From positions 175,360-239,359 of the forward strand of contig DGVD01000011.1 in assembly GCA_002395835.1 (NCBI GenBank): 64,000 nucleotides of DNA, read 5' to 3'. The stretch is from Bacteroidales bacterium UBA4293 (GTDB lineage Bacteria; Bacteroidota; Bacteroidia; Bacteroidales; Bacteroidaceae). Under the pieces are notes generated by a model. That model was given only the letters and a program-made list of their open reading frames with translations. It did not search any database and was not told the origin of the DNA. The position numbers were made by a program, and so were the translations under genes. Below are positions 9,604 through 17,892 of this stretch, in pieces. Numbering within the stretch: the stretch's first letter is position 1; every line of letters starts with the position of its first letter.

Positions 9604-9984
9604 ATGTTCGTTTTACTTGTAATTTTAGTGGTTCTTGCATCAATTTTGATGGTTCTGATTGTTTTGATTCAGAACTCAAAAGGTGGAGGTCTTGCTTCCA
9701 GTTTTGCAGCATCAAACCAAATTATGGGTGTCCGTAAGACTACTGATGTCTTAGAGAAAGCAACTTGGACTTTGGCAGCAGCCATGGTTGTATTTAGTGT
9801 TCTTTCTGCACATTTCGTTCCAAGAGCAGCTAGTGAATCTTCTGTAATCTTGAATGAAGCTACTCAGCAGAATGCTACTAATCCTACTACTATTCCAGGT
9901 TTCGGTGCTTCTAACACAGAGTCTACAGCACCAGTTGCTGCTCCTGTACAAACTCCAACTCCAGATGCAGCACCAGCAGAATAA
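9604..9984 (+). CDS. secG: Preprotein translocase subunit SecG
   Basis: Small inner-membrane subunit that stimulates SecYEG protein translocation. The first transmembrane helix is residues 1-22, followed by the SecG hallmark loop IQNSKGGGLASSFAASNQ at 22-39 and a second helix at about 53-71. A C-terminal Ala/Pro/Thr-rich tail brings it to 126 residues, as in Bacteroidetes SecG. It closes the lptE-TPR-secG run and is followed by a very long terminator shared with the convergent threonine aldolase gene. Confidence 0.93.
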   Translation: MFVLLVILVVLASILMVLIVLIQNSKGGGLASSFAASNQIMGVRKTTDVLEKATWTLAAAMVVFSVLSAHFVPRAASESSVILNEATQQNATNPTTIPGFGASNTESTAPVAAPVQTPTPDAAPAE

Positions 9985-10016
9985 TTGATTCTGCATTTAA
10001 TCTGAAATAAAAAATC

Positions 10017-10064
10017 AGAAATAAAGAAGGGGATGTCAAATTTGGCATTCCCTTCTTTATTTCT
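10017..10064. terminator. Bidirectional terminator between secG and threonine aldolase
   Basis: A 23-bp stem (10017-10039 with 10042-10064, two G-U pairs) with A-rich left and T-rich right flanks. It can terminate both the secG operon and the convergent minus-strand operon. Confidence 0.85.
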
Positions 10065-10077
10065 TAAGAACTATAAT

Positions 10078-11112
10078 TTATAAGGTAGTTATATCTTCTA
10101 TTAATTGCTTTACATTCTTTTCTGTGGTAGCCCAGCTTGTACAGAAACGAACTGCAGTATGGTCCTTGTCTATTTTTTGCCACGGAGAATAGAGATATTT
10201 TTCTCCTAGTTTTCTCATCATTTCGTTGGTCAGGATTGGGAACTGCTGATTGGTAGGACTGTCTACTAATGTTGGGCATCCTTTGGTTTCAAAGGCCTTC
10301 CGAATTTCCATTGCCAACTTATTTGCATGCTCTGATATCTGGAAATATAGGTTGTCAGTAAATAAAGTTAGGAACTGAATACCTAATAAGCGGCCTTTCG
10401 CCAGCATACCTCCCTGCTGTTTGATATGGTATCGGAATCCTTTTTTTAATTTGGAATTATTGATGACAACCGCTTCACCAAATAAGGCTCCCACCTTTGT
10501 CCCTCCAATATAAAATACGTCAACTAAGCTACTTAGTTCTGGGAGTGTTATATCACAAGCTTCAGAAGTTAACCCATAGCCTAAACGTGCACCGTCTAAG
10601 AATAGTGGTATATCATATTTTCGACAAACAGAACTGATGGCTGTTAATTCTTTTTTGGTATAGATTGTCCCAATTTCTGTAGGGTATGATATATAAACCA
10701 TTGCAGGTTGAACTAAATGCTCTGGTTCGCCTTCAGCCAGATGGGCCATAATGGTTTCTTCTATCTGGTCTGCAGAGATTTTACCATTTTTGTTTGGGAG
10801 TGCTATGACTTTATGTCCAGTATGTTCTATCGCACCAGTTTCATGTACATTAATATGCCCGGTGTCAGCACAGATGACCCCTTGGTATGGTCTAAGTATA
10901 GAGGCTATGATGGTTGTATTTGCTTGAGTCCCACCAACCAGAAAGTGGATATCTGCATCAGGAGCTAAGCAAGCCTTTTTAATGGCTTCTCTAGCTTGGG
11001 CACAATATGGATCCATTCCATAACCAACTGTCTGTTCCATATTAGTCTCTAATAGGCGTTTCATAATTTCAGGATGAGCGCCTTCGTTGTAGTCACATTG
11101 AAATTGTATCAT
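10078..11112 (-). CDS. ltaE: Low-specificity threonine aldolase
   Basis: Pyridoxal-phosphate enzyme that cleaves threonine or allo-threonine to glycine and acetaldehyde. The 344-residue sequence has the fold-type I landmarks: FLVGGTQANTT (57-67), HINVHETGAIEHTGHKV (86-102), the cofactor aspartate in LDGARLGYG (D173) and the Schiff-base lysine in YIGGTKVGA (K206). It begins 12 bases after the stop of the PP2C-like gene and is the last gene of a long minus-strand run. Related beta-eliminating lyases share the fold; stereospecificity cannot be read. Confidence 0.93.
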   Translation of the reverse strand: MIQFQCDYNEGAHPEIMKRLLETNMEQTVGYGMDPYCAQAREAIKKACLAPDADIHFLVGGTQANTTIIASILRPYQGVICADTGHINVHETGAIEHTGHKVIALPNKNGKISADQIEETIMAHLAEGEPEHLVQPAMVYISYPTEIGTIYTKKELTAISSVCRKYDIPLFLDGARLGYGLTSEACDITLPELSSLVDVFYIGGTKVGALFGEAVVINNSKLKKGFRYHIKQQGGMLAKGRLLGIQFLTLFTDNLYFQISEHANKLAMEIRKAFETKGCPTLVDSPTNQQFPILTNEMMRKLGEKYLYSPWQKIDKDHTAVRFCTSWATTEKNVKQLIEDITTL

Positions 11113-11124
11113 AGTTGAAAATAT

Positions 11125-11958
11125 TTATTTATTCAATAATAATCTGATGTATGTCCTATCGTCAAATCCATAGTTTCCTACCATAAGTCCTTTTGTCATT
11201 TTATGGCGTCGTATACAAAGGGGATCTTCTTCAAGCAATTCTTTATAGTACCGTTCGCTTTGACTTAGGGTGGGGAATAATTTGGGATAACCATCAGTGC
11301 TTAATATAACCTGGTGTGCTCCAGCAGTGGAGAATCTGCGCAAAAAGCGATTAGCAATAGGAAAACCGTCCAGAACTCCATAGCCATAAATATCTTCATT
11401 CTCATTATTTTGATAAATCATAGAGAAGCGGAGCAAAGGAAGAATGTATTCTCGGCCAGTATCGTTCTTCTGGAGATCGAGAATCTTTTTTCCTTCAGCC
11501 AATTCTTTTTCCAAATATAATGCTCTAGCTTGAGCCAAAGGTAATTCCCAATATTTGGGGTTATCATAAACTAAGTGATCTATCATACATGGGCAATCAC
11601 CAATTTGCCAGACTTCACTTCTTTCTACACTGTAAATAGCAACACTGGCAGTAAGGCGGTTTTCAGGGTGCTCTTGTACTTCCTTGACAATATTATGTGA
11701 TAAGTAGTATGCATCAATTTTAGCAGAAAGTTCATTGGCGGCATCTCGGATGGTGCAGTTTGGTCTCAAGTTTTTGATACCTTCTTTAATGATTTCCATG
11801 GCTATCCTACCTGATGTCTTTTCTCCATAGTCAAGTGTACCTTTACTGGTTGAGCCATCTATCACTGCAACGTAGTTAGACGTTGCAATCCAACCGTCTT
11901 CATTTAGGCTTTCATCTTTTTTTCCTATGCTGCATTGCTCTACTATTTCGTATGCCAT
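11125..11958 (-). CDS. Divergent PP2C (PPM)-type protein phosphatase
   Basis: A 277-residue cytoplasmic protein carrying the ordered metal-site motifs of PPM phosphatases: NEDG (19-22), VIDGSTS (33-39), TASVAIYS with WQIGDCP (near 103-123), ILSTDGYP (near 219-226) and a late GFDDRTY (near 265-271). This spacing is what a serine/threonine phosphatase with a two-metal centre needs, although overall similarity to well-studied PP2C proteins looks low. The first 47 bases overlap the 3' end of the ygiQ gene, and threonine aldolase follows 12 bases downstream, so it is translated within an operon. Its substrate is unknown; no kinase is seen nearby. Confidence 0.72.
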   Translation of the reverse strand: MAYEIVEQCSIGKKDESLNEDGWIATSNYVAVIDGSTSKGTLDYGEKTSGRIAMEIIKEGIKNLRPNCTIRDAANELSAKIDAYYLSHNIVKEVQEHPENRLTASVAIYSVERSEVWQIGDCPCMIDHLVYDNPKYWELPLAQARALYLEKELAEGKKILDLQKNDTGREYILPLLRFSMIYQNNENEDIYGYGVLDGFPIANRFLRRFSTAGAHQVILSTDGYPKLFPTLSQSERYYKELLEEDPLCIRRHKMTKGLMVGNYGFDDRTYIRLLLNK

Positions 11959-13837
11959 TGTCTTTTTCTTTATGATTTGAGGTAAAAGAATTAATCTGAT
12001 TATCGTATAAACGTCTAATCAGGTCAGGACGTCCTATTCTCTGTAATTCATGTATGATTTGATGTCTCTCTTCGGGCTTATACCAAAAGAAAAACATGCG
12101 TTGTGCCAATTTCTCCTTTTGACTCTTAGCGCTATAGATCTCTTCCATCGTGTATGGGTGGAAACCTGTATACCAGGCTTCAGTACTTACAGTCATGGGC
12201 GTAGGAGTAAAATCTTGAATTTGTTCTAGATGAAAATCCATTTGTTTGGTAAGAACAGCTAGTTCTGCCATATCTTCTTCTTTACAACCTGGATGGCTAC
12301 TGATGAAGTAAGGGATTATTTGTTGTTTGAGGTTCAGTTGGCTATTAAGATTATCAAATATCTTCTTGAATTCTCCAAACTGGCTGAATGAAGGTTTTCT
12401 CATTAAATAGAGTACATGGTCACTGGTGTGTTCAGGTGCCACTTTTAAACGCCCACTTACATGGTTGACAATCAGTTCTTTTGTGTACTCTTTTGCTGCT
12501 TTATTCACTCTTTCATCCTTGTAATCGTGAAGTAGCAAATCGTATCGAACCCCACTGCCGATAAAACTTTTCTTAATTCCGGGTAGATTGTCTACAGATC
12601 TATAAATATCAAGTAGTGAGCTATGGTCTCCATTTAGGTTAGGGCAAATGCTAGGGTGTATACAAGATGGCCTTTTACATTTCTTACAAAGTTCAATATT
12701 TTTCCCATGCATGCCATACATATTGGCAGATGGTCCTCCTAAATCGCTCAGATATCCCTTAAAATCTGGGAGTTGCATGATTTTCTTTACCTCTTTCAAA
12801 ATGCTTTCTTTACTGCGATTCATAATGAACTTTCCCTGATGGGCTGAGATAGTGCAGAATGCGCATCCACCAAAACATCCTCTATGTATATTTACAGAAT
12901 GTTTTATCATTTCATATGCGGGTATGCGTTTCCCTTTGTATTTGGGATGAGGGAGGCGTGTATAGGGTAGATCAAAGGAATGGTCTAATTCTTTTGTTGT
13001 AAGAGGTGGAAAAGGAGGGTTCACTACAGCATAGCGGTTTTCTACTTTCTGTATGATTCGTTGAGCGTGAAGTTTGTTACTTTCCTCTTCGATGTGGCGG
13101 AAATTCTGAGCTTGTTTCTTCTTGTCTTTCAAACACTCTTCATGAGAAAAAAGTATTATGTCATCTTCTGTTATACCATGAGGTATATCTTCCTCTTTAT
13201 GAAGTAGGACTGTTTGAGGACATTCAGCAATAACCTCCCTAAATTTTTTTATGCTGCATTGCTCTTCATTAATTAGTGATAGGGCTATTTGGGTTAAAGG
13301 TTTTTCCCCCATGCCATAAACAATACAGTCTGCACCTGAATCACAAAGGATACATTTTCTTAGACAATCCTGCCAGTAATCATAGTGGGTGAGGCGACGA
13401 AGGCTAGCCTCTATGCCTCCCAACAAAACTGGAACATCTGGAAATAGTTTCTTTAAAGCTTTTGAGTATACGATTGTAGGGTACTCAGGTCGTTTATCAT
13501 GTCGTCCGTCTGGTGTATATGCATCTTCACTTCGGAGTCGCTTGTTAGCGGTATATTTGTTGACCATGGAGTCCATGCAACCTGGTGATACTCCAAAAAA
13601 AAGACGTGGTTTTCCTAACTTTTTAAAATCTCGTAGGTCATCCTGCCAATTAGGTTGAGGAACTATTGCTACCTTAAGTCCTAAATCTTCAAGAATACGA
13701 CCAATTACGGCTGCACCGAAAGAAGGGTGATCCACATAAGCATCTGCACTGAATAAAATTACATCCAGTGTATCCCATCCTCTTAGGTCGCATTCTTTTT
13801 TAGTGGTGGGAAGAAAATCCGTGAGCCGGTATTCCAA
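11912..13837 (-). CDS. ygiQ: YgiQ-family radical SAM protein
   Basis: Large radical S-adenosylmethionine enzyme of the UPF0313/YgiQ family, function not established. The 641-residue protein begins with the family signature LTDFLPTTKKECDLRGWD, then FSADAYVDHPSFG and PQPNW, and has the radical-SAM cysteines in CFGGCAFC (CxxxCxxC, near 318-325), followed by a Cys-rich segment near 383-395 (CKKCKRPSCIHPSICP) that may bind another cluster or metal. No ATG lies upstream of the conserved N-terminus; the frame starts at TTG (13837), which I take as the true start. It begins 5 bases after the 108-aa gene and overlaps the PP2C-like gene by 47 bases. Confidence 0.92.
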   Translation of the reverse strand: MEYRLTDFLPTTKKECDLRGWDTLDVILFSADAYVDHPSFGAAVIGRILEDLGLKVAIVPQPNWQDDLRDFKKLGKPRLFFGVSPGCMDSMVNKYTANKRLRSEDAYTPDGRHDKRPEYPTIVYSKALKKLFPDVPVLLGGIEASLRRLTHYDYWQDCLRKCILCDSGADCIVYGMGEKPLTQIALSLINEEQCSIKKFREVIAECPQTVLLHKEEDIPHGITEDDIILFSHEECLKDKKKQAQNFRHIEEESNKLHAQRIIQKVENRYAVVNPPFPPLTTKELDHSFDLPYTRLPHPKYKGKRIPAYEMIKHSVNIHRGCFGGCAFCTISAHQGKFIMNRSKESILKEVKKIMQLPDFKGYLSDLGGPSANMYGMHGKNIELCKKCKRPSCIHPSICPNLNGDHSSLLDIYRSVDNLPGIKKSFIGSGVRYDLLLHDYKDERVNKAAKEYTKELIVNHVSGRLKVAPEHTSDHVLYLMRKPSFSQFGEFKKIFDNLNSQLNLKQQIIPYFISSHPGCKEEDMAELAVLTKQMDFHLEQIQDFTPTPMTVSTEAWYTGFHPYTMEEIYSAKSQKEKLAQRMFFFWYKPEERHQIIHELQRIGRPDLIRRLYDNQINSFTSNHKEKDNGIRNSRAMQHRKKR

Positions 13838-13842
13838 ATTAA

Positions 13843-14169
13843 TTATATGGTCTTGTCTTCAGTTTCAGCCTTCTCCTTAGTATCTTTCCAGTTAATGTAA
13901 AGCATAATAAGTTGATGAAGGCCAAAAGCTTTCATATTATTGTGATAAATAACATCAATGCATAGATTAATCAAATCTTTCTCTGGAGCATCCTGGGAGT
14001 TAATTATACTTCGAATGTTAAGTTTGAGCTTATCCAGAACGGATTCATCAATGATTCCGTTGCTATCTACAAGGTCTTGAAGTAAATTATATTTTTCAAG
14101 TGTAGCTAAGTTCTCTTCTGAAACTTCTATATTTCGTGTCCCAGATTGATTTGTCTGTATTTTATACAT
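13843..14169 (-). CDS. 108-aa hypothetical protein upstream of ygiQ
   Basis: Starts MYKIQTNQSGTRNIEVSEEN; a small, charged, mostly helical cytoplasmic protein with no signal peptide, membrane helix or recognised motif. The ATG at 14169 is chosen because a longer frame from 14199 would begin inside a -7 promoter box (14197-14204). The stop lies 5 bases before the TTG start of ygiQ, so the two are surely co-transcribed. I do not recognise the family. Confidence 0.75.
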   Translation of the reverse strand: MYKIQTNQSGTRNIEVSEENLATLEKYNLLQDLVDSNGIIDESVLDKLKLNIRSIINSQDAPEKDLINLCIDVIYHNNMKAFGLHQLIMLYINWKDTKEKAETEDKTI

Positions 14170-14196
14170 GATAATTCTTATTTTATTTCTAAATAG

Positions 14197-14204
14197 CAAA
14201 GATA
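14197..14204 (-). promoter_or_regulatory. -7 box TATCTTTG before the 108-aa gene / ygiQ run
   Basis: Exact TAnnTTTG match on the minus strand, 28 bases before the ATG at 14169. It gives a separate promoter for the 108-aa, ygiQ, PP2C-like and ltaE genes. Confidence 0.65.
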
Positions 14205-14228
14205 CTTTGATTTCTCTTATTAGCCAAT

Positions 14229-16844
14229 TTATTTCAATAAAAACTGTAAAATAGCACCCATTATCTTAGATCGATCTTGCTCATTACAGATACTTTCAAA
14301 AGGGAACCCCATTGCCATAAGATGATAGTCCCTACCTTGGTAGGCAATGCCAGCACAACGGCTATTTTCATTATAGGCAAAGGCAGGAAAAGAAGTTCCT
14401 TCAGGGCGTAGGCAGTCTGCCATTTGTACAGCATATTGTTGCTCGTTTAATTTTCGTGGAATATAAATTTTCATACCACAGCCGTTAATAGAGGATTGTT
14501 CTTCTTGCGTGGGTAGAAGAGGTTCATCTAATGAATATTTCAAGTAGTTGATGATGAATTTTTGCTCCTCAATGGTTTTCATGTCACTAGCAATGAATGA
14601 ACCGGAAACCAATAAATTGCCACCATTCTGCAAATAAGTTTGAATCTTGCTCATTAATTCTGGAGTGAAAGTCTTATAGGGTTTCAAACTCCAGCCATCA
14701 TTTTTCTGTAATCCAAATATTAAATCCATCATGGAATACTGTTTGAGGTCTATTAGGCCTTTTTCTACTGCTTCCTTACTGCATGAAACAAAAGAATAAT
14801 TACCATTGGCAGCAATGGCTGTCCCGTGTATATAAGGGTAATCAAAGGTATTTCCAGCAATGAGTTTTCCTTCTAATTCATTTCCACTATAACCACAGTC
14901 TTCTTTTGTCTCATCTCCCAATTTAGTCCGGTCAAAGATGATTTGTGCTCCACAATATCCAGGAGTATATTTATAAGGGACTCCTATGTCAGAGCTTATG
15001 TCAAATCCTAGTAAAGTTTCTGTATCTATAGGTTGGGGACCACTAAGGCGTTCAAAACCATTGACTATCAGAATACGTCTGTCTGCACTTGCATTGTTTG
15101 CGATGTAAGCTGTTAGAATCTCACTATCCATACTTTCGCCACCTTGGTTGATTGCAGTAATCTTGAAACTGTAAATCAATCCGGGAGTAAGTGATAAGTT
15201 GATATGGTTGCCCTTTACTACTCTGCCGTTATCAAATCCTCCATTTTCTATGCGAGTATATATGACAAATGCATTAGGAACAGCCGATGATTCGCTTTTG
15301 TCATTAGTGGGTTCCCAGGATAGTTTCACCTCATGAGGCATTTTGCCGAATTGGATGGCAAATGCATGGATGGGTAGGGGGGCTATAACCGTTTCTTTTT
15401 GGTGAACTTCATTGATGAATCTCGTAATGGATTTATACATAGAGCGGGCTGCCGTAAATTTGAAATTGGGATCATGGCCCAACTTTATGTCTGCAAAGTT
15501 CTGATGGCTAAGCGTCTCAAAAATGACAGAAGGTACAACAGCCCGTTTGCTTTCGCTATAATTTCGGTCCCTGATTTCACGACCAGTCCAATTTAGTTCG
15601 TATTCATTATTTAAATCTCTAGTTAGCCCTAATAATAGTTTTGTTGCCAAGTTTTTGGAAACTTGTCGTGATATTCCTCCTGGATAATTTGTCAGACTGT
15701 CATTCTCAGTGGAACAAATGGTCATTGAACCCACCCAAGAATTGTCTTCTGTATACCCGGCATCACTATGTACTGAAAATTGCATCTCAATAGGAACTCG
15801 GAGTCCCATTGTATCTGGATTGAAAATAGATCCACCGTTTAAATGGTTTGTAGCAAAGGAACGGCTATTTATGTCATCATTGTAGTCACGTTCTCCTTTG
15901 TAAGAGCTATATGCGTCATATGGAAAACCAGCCCATTGAGTAGAATAGCGGGCTCCCTCTAGATATCTAGGCATTCCACTGGTGGTATGATTTTCTCCAC
16001 GTCCTATGTTTCCCATTCCTCCTCCGAAACGTACGGCATCTGCTACTACCACTCCTCCATTTCCTGTGGTGTAGTTGGAAAGAGTAACTTTACCTTCGGA
16101 TGTCTTGCCAGCATTAAATTCAAAGGTGCCTAGGTAAGTCCAGGTTCCTCCTCCAATTCCTTGATTGACATGGAATTCAGTAGTACCACCTGCATGGTAA
16201 ACAGTGTAAAGAGCATCGTTGGCACTCTCTAAAAAACTTTGGTAGGTAACATAAACCGCATACTTGCCTTTTTCTGGAATTTCTGGATTCCAGATTGCAA
16301 GCGATTCATTGCTTTTATGGTTTACCGTTCCACAAACACGGGCAGAGCCCATGATGAAGGGATTCTCCTCGTCAACATAGATTTGTTTAGGGTTGGCAAA
16401 TCCTACGTATTCACCTAATTGCCAATTCCATTGGCCATTTTCTTCCGAATAACCCGACTCTTTTGTGTCGTTGTCAACTATAATCTCATTTTTTTGCCAA
16501 TCTCTTTCACGTGGTGAGTAGACTATGGCACCAGCACGTTCCAGCATGGGTATTAAGAAGGGTACTACAATTGTCTGAGTGAACAGGTCTTCAGTGGTTC
16601 CATATAGTGGAGGTCTCTGCCAACCCCATTCATGTTTGTCATTTTTCCAGTAAATGCCATGGCTGGATGAAACTGTCAGATGCTTGTTTTGTAATCCTTT
16701 TTCTATAGAATAGGGGATGGAAATATTCTTTACCCAAGGTTTACCTCTATATTCAGTATTACCCCAGTTGTCCTGAGCTTGTGCTAAAACAGAAATTCCC
16801 AGCAAGAGCAGACTTGCCAGGAACCTGTAGATGAAATGTATCAT
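14229..16844 (-). CDS. Exported amidase-like protein with golvesin-type domain (often named xanthan lyase)
   Basis: An 871-residue secreted protein (signal peptide 1-23 ending AQA). Order of parts: an N-terminal block with LERAGAIVYSPRERDW near 100-115; a golvesin-like beta-sandwich near 140-275 (GKYAVYVTYQSF, HVNQGIGGGTWTYLGTFEF); a second half of an N-acetylmuramoyl-L-alanine amidase (Amidase_3) fold near 350-480 (MQFSVHSDAGY, VIFETLSHQNFAD); a fibronectin-III-like stretch near 490-590; and a C-terminal alpha/beta domain near 595-870 reminiscent of class-I glutamine amidotransferase-like folds. The beta-sandwich thus seems inserted in the amidase domain. Bacteroidetes homologues are often labelled xanthan lyase, which the motifs do not support; a peptidoglycan role is more plausible. 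It directly abuts the acyltransferase gene. Confidence 0.75.
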   Translation of the reverse strand: MIHFIYRFLASLLLLGISVLAQAQDNWGNTEYRGKPWVKNISIPYSIEKGLQNKHLTVSSSHGIYWKNDKHEWGWQRPPLYGTTEDLFTQTIVVPFLIPMLERAGAIVYSPRERDWQKNEIIVDNDTKESGYSEENGQWNWQLGEYVGFANPKQIYVDEENPFIMGSARVCGTVNHKSNESLAIWNPEIPEKGKYAVYVTYQSFLESANDALYTVYHAGGTTEFHVNQGIGGGTWTYLGTFEFNAGKTSEGKVTLSNYTTGNGGVVVADAVRFGGGMGNIGRGENHTTSGMPRYLEGARYSTQWAGFPYDAYSSYKGERDYNDDINSRSFATNHLNGGSIFNPDTMGLRVPIEMQFSVHSDAGYTEDNSWVGSMTICSTENDSLTNYPGGISRQVSKNLATKLLLGLTRDLNNEYELNWTGREIRDRNYSESKRAVVPSVIFETLSHQNFADIKLGHDPNFKFTAARSMYKSITRFINEVHQKETVIAPLPIHAFAIQFGKMPHEVKLSWEPTNDKSESSAVPNAFVIYTRIENGGFDNGRVVKGNHINLSLTPGLIYSFKITAINQGGESMDSEILTAYIANNASADRRILIVNGFERLSGPQPIDTETLLGFDISSDIGVPYKYTPGYCGAQIIFDRTKLGDETKEDCGYSGNELEGKLIAGNTFDYPYIHGTAIAANGNYSFVSCSKEAVEKGLIDLKQYSMMDLIFGLQKNDGWSLKPYKTFTPELMSKIQTYLQNGGNLLVSGSFIASDMKTIEEQKFIINYLKYSLDEPLLPTQEEQSSINGCGMKIYIPRKLNEQQYAVQMADCLRPEGTSFPAFAYNENSRCAGIAYQGRDYHLMAMGFPFESICNEQDRSKIMGAILQFLLK

Positions 16845-17414
16845 TTATTCAATATCTCCAATAGTGAAATTCTCAGGATGTTTACCTTCGAAGTCTTTAA
16901 AGTAAAGTTTAATTTCACGCATATCAGCTTCAATGTCCTCTCCTGGAATGAAGACTTTCTCACTGCGAATTTCCTTTTTCTTATAATCTATTCCATATAA
17001 GACGATAGGAAGATTGGCACCTTTGGCTATATACCAAAAACCTCGCTTCCAATTAGGATTCGCAGAGCGAGTACCTTCTGGGGTAATACATAAGACGAAT
17101 TTCTCAGAATGATTAGCCTTTTCTATAACCTGCTGAGTAAGAGATGTTTTCTTGCTGCTTTTATGGCGTTCAACAGGAATGCCTCCCATCCATCGGAAAA
17201 TCGGCCCTAAAGGCCAAAAGAACCATTCCGATTTCATTAAAAACCCAGATTCTCTGCCGATGGCACCAATGAATAGTTTACCAATAAAAAGATCCCAATT
17301 GGTTGTATGTGGAGCTGTTACTATAATACACTTGGCATAATCAGGTGTAGTAACCTTGTATTTCCAGCCTAGGACTTTAGTATAAATAAAATGGAACAGT
17401 TTCTGCTTAATCAT
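16845..17414 (-). CDS. 1-acyl-glycerol-3-phosphate acyltransferase-like protein
   Basis: PlsC-family acyltransferase of 189 residues, probably acting at the inner membrane in phospholipid or ornithine-lipid synthesis. The catalytic HX4D motif is HTTNWD (H36, D41); the acceptor-phosphate motif EGTRS lies near 112-116, and GGIPVERHK near 76-84 is the family's third block. It is shorter than E. coli PlsC (about 245 residues), as is common in Bacteroidetes. Its stop touches the start of the amidase/golvesin gene and its ATG lies 1 base after the stop of the 89-aa gene, so all three form one transcript. Confidence 0.85.
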   Translation of the reverse strand: MIKQKLFHFIYTKVLGWKYKVTTPDYAKCIIVTAPHTTNWDLFIGKLFIGAIGRESGFLMKSEWFFWPLGPIFRWMGGIPVERHKSSKKTSLTQQVIEKANHSEKFVLCITPEGTRSANPNWKRGFWYIAKGANLPIVLYGIDYKKKEIRSEKVFIPGEDIEADMREIKLYFKDFEGKHPENFTIGDIE

Positions 17415-17415
17415 T

Positions 17416-17685
17416 TTAGTTGAGATTACAGATCTGGTCTACAATTTCAGTTGCTCGCTCATTAAAATCATCACGTAGTTTCTTGTAGAATCCTTTTACA
17501 TTTCCTGGCTCAGTATGACTTATCCTACTTATAATGTCACTTTGTAATTTAAGAATGGCGCCTGTAATATCATTGGCCATCTCTACATTTACATTTGGAG
17601 AATAAAGTGTTGTTGCAACTACCTCTGCAAATAACTCACCACAAATATTATTAATAGACTTCTTTAATGCTCTTCTTTTTGACAT
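17416..17685 (-). CDS. 89-aa hypothetical protein
   Basis: Small soluble protein beginning MSKRRALKKSINNICGELFAE, with no signal or membrane segment; predicted all-helical. It is the first gene of the minus-strand run leading to the acyltransferase and lies behind its own -7 box at 17719-17726. I do not recognise a function, but tight coupling to the acyltransferase suggests a conserved pair. Confidence 0.75.
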   Translation of the reverse strand: MSKRRALKKSINNICGELFAEVVATTLYSPNVNVEMANDITGAILKLQSDIISRISHTEPGNVKGFYKKLRDDFNERATEIVDQICNLN

Positions 17686-17718
17686 GTCGATATTAGTTTA
17701 TCATTTATAATTCAGTTT

Positions 17719-17726
17719 CAAAGATA
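17719..17726 (-). promoter_or_regulatory. -7 box TATCTTTG before the 89-aa gene
   Basis: Exact TAnnTTTG match on the minus strand, 34 bases from the ATG at 17685. It probably drives the 89-aa, acyltransferase and amidase/golvesin genes. Confidence 0.6.
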
Positions 17727-17820
17727 ATGTTTTTTTTGATATAGCAAGACTTTAAGCCTATTTTTTTTCAAGTGTTTTAATTTTAATGGGTTTTGTATAG
17801 AAGAATTAGAAGATTTTCTT

Positions 17821-17828
17821 TAAATTTG
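17821..17828 (+). promoter_or_regulatory. -7 box TAAATTTG before PPi-phosphofructokinase
   Basis: Exact TAnnTTTG, 64 bases before the ATG. A TTTG lies at 17792-17795, but the 25-base gap is longer than the usual 19-21. Confidence 0.5.
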
Positions 17829-17892
17829 TTCCGTGAAATAATGTGTACATACATATAAATTATTTTTAACTCATAATAAACATTAAATTAAG

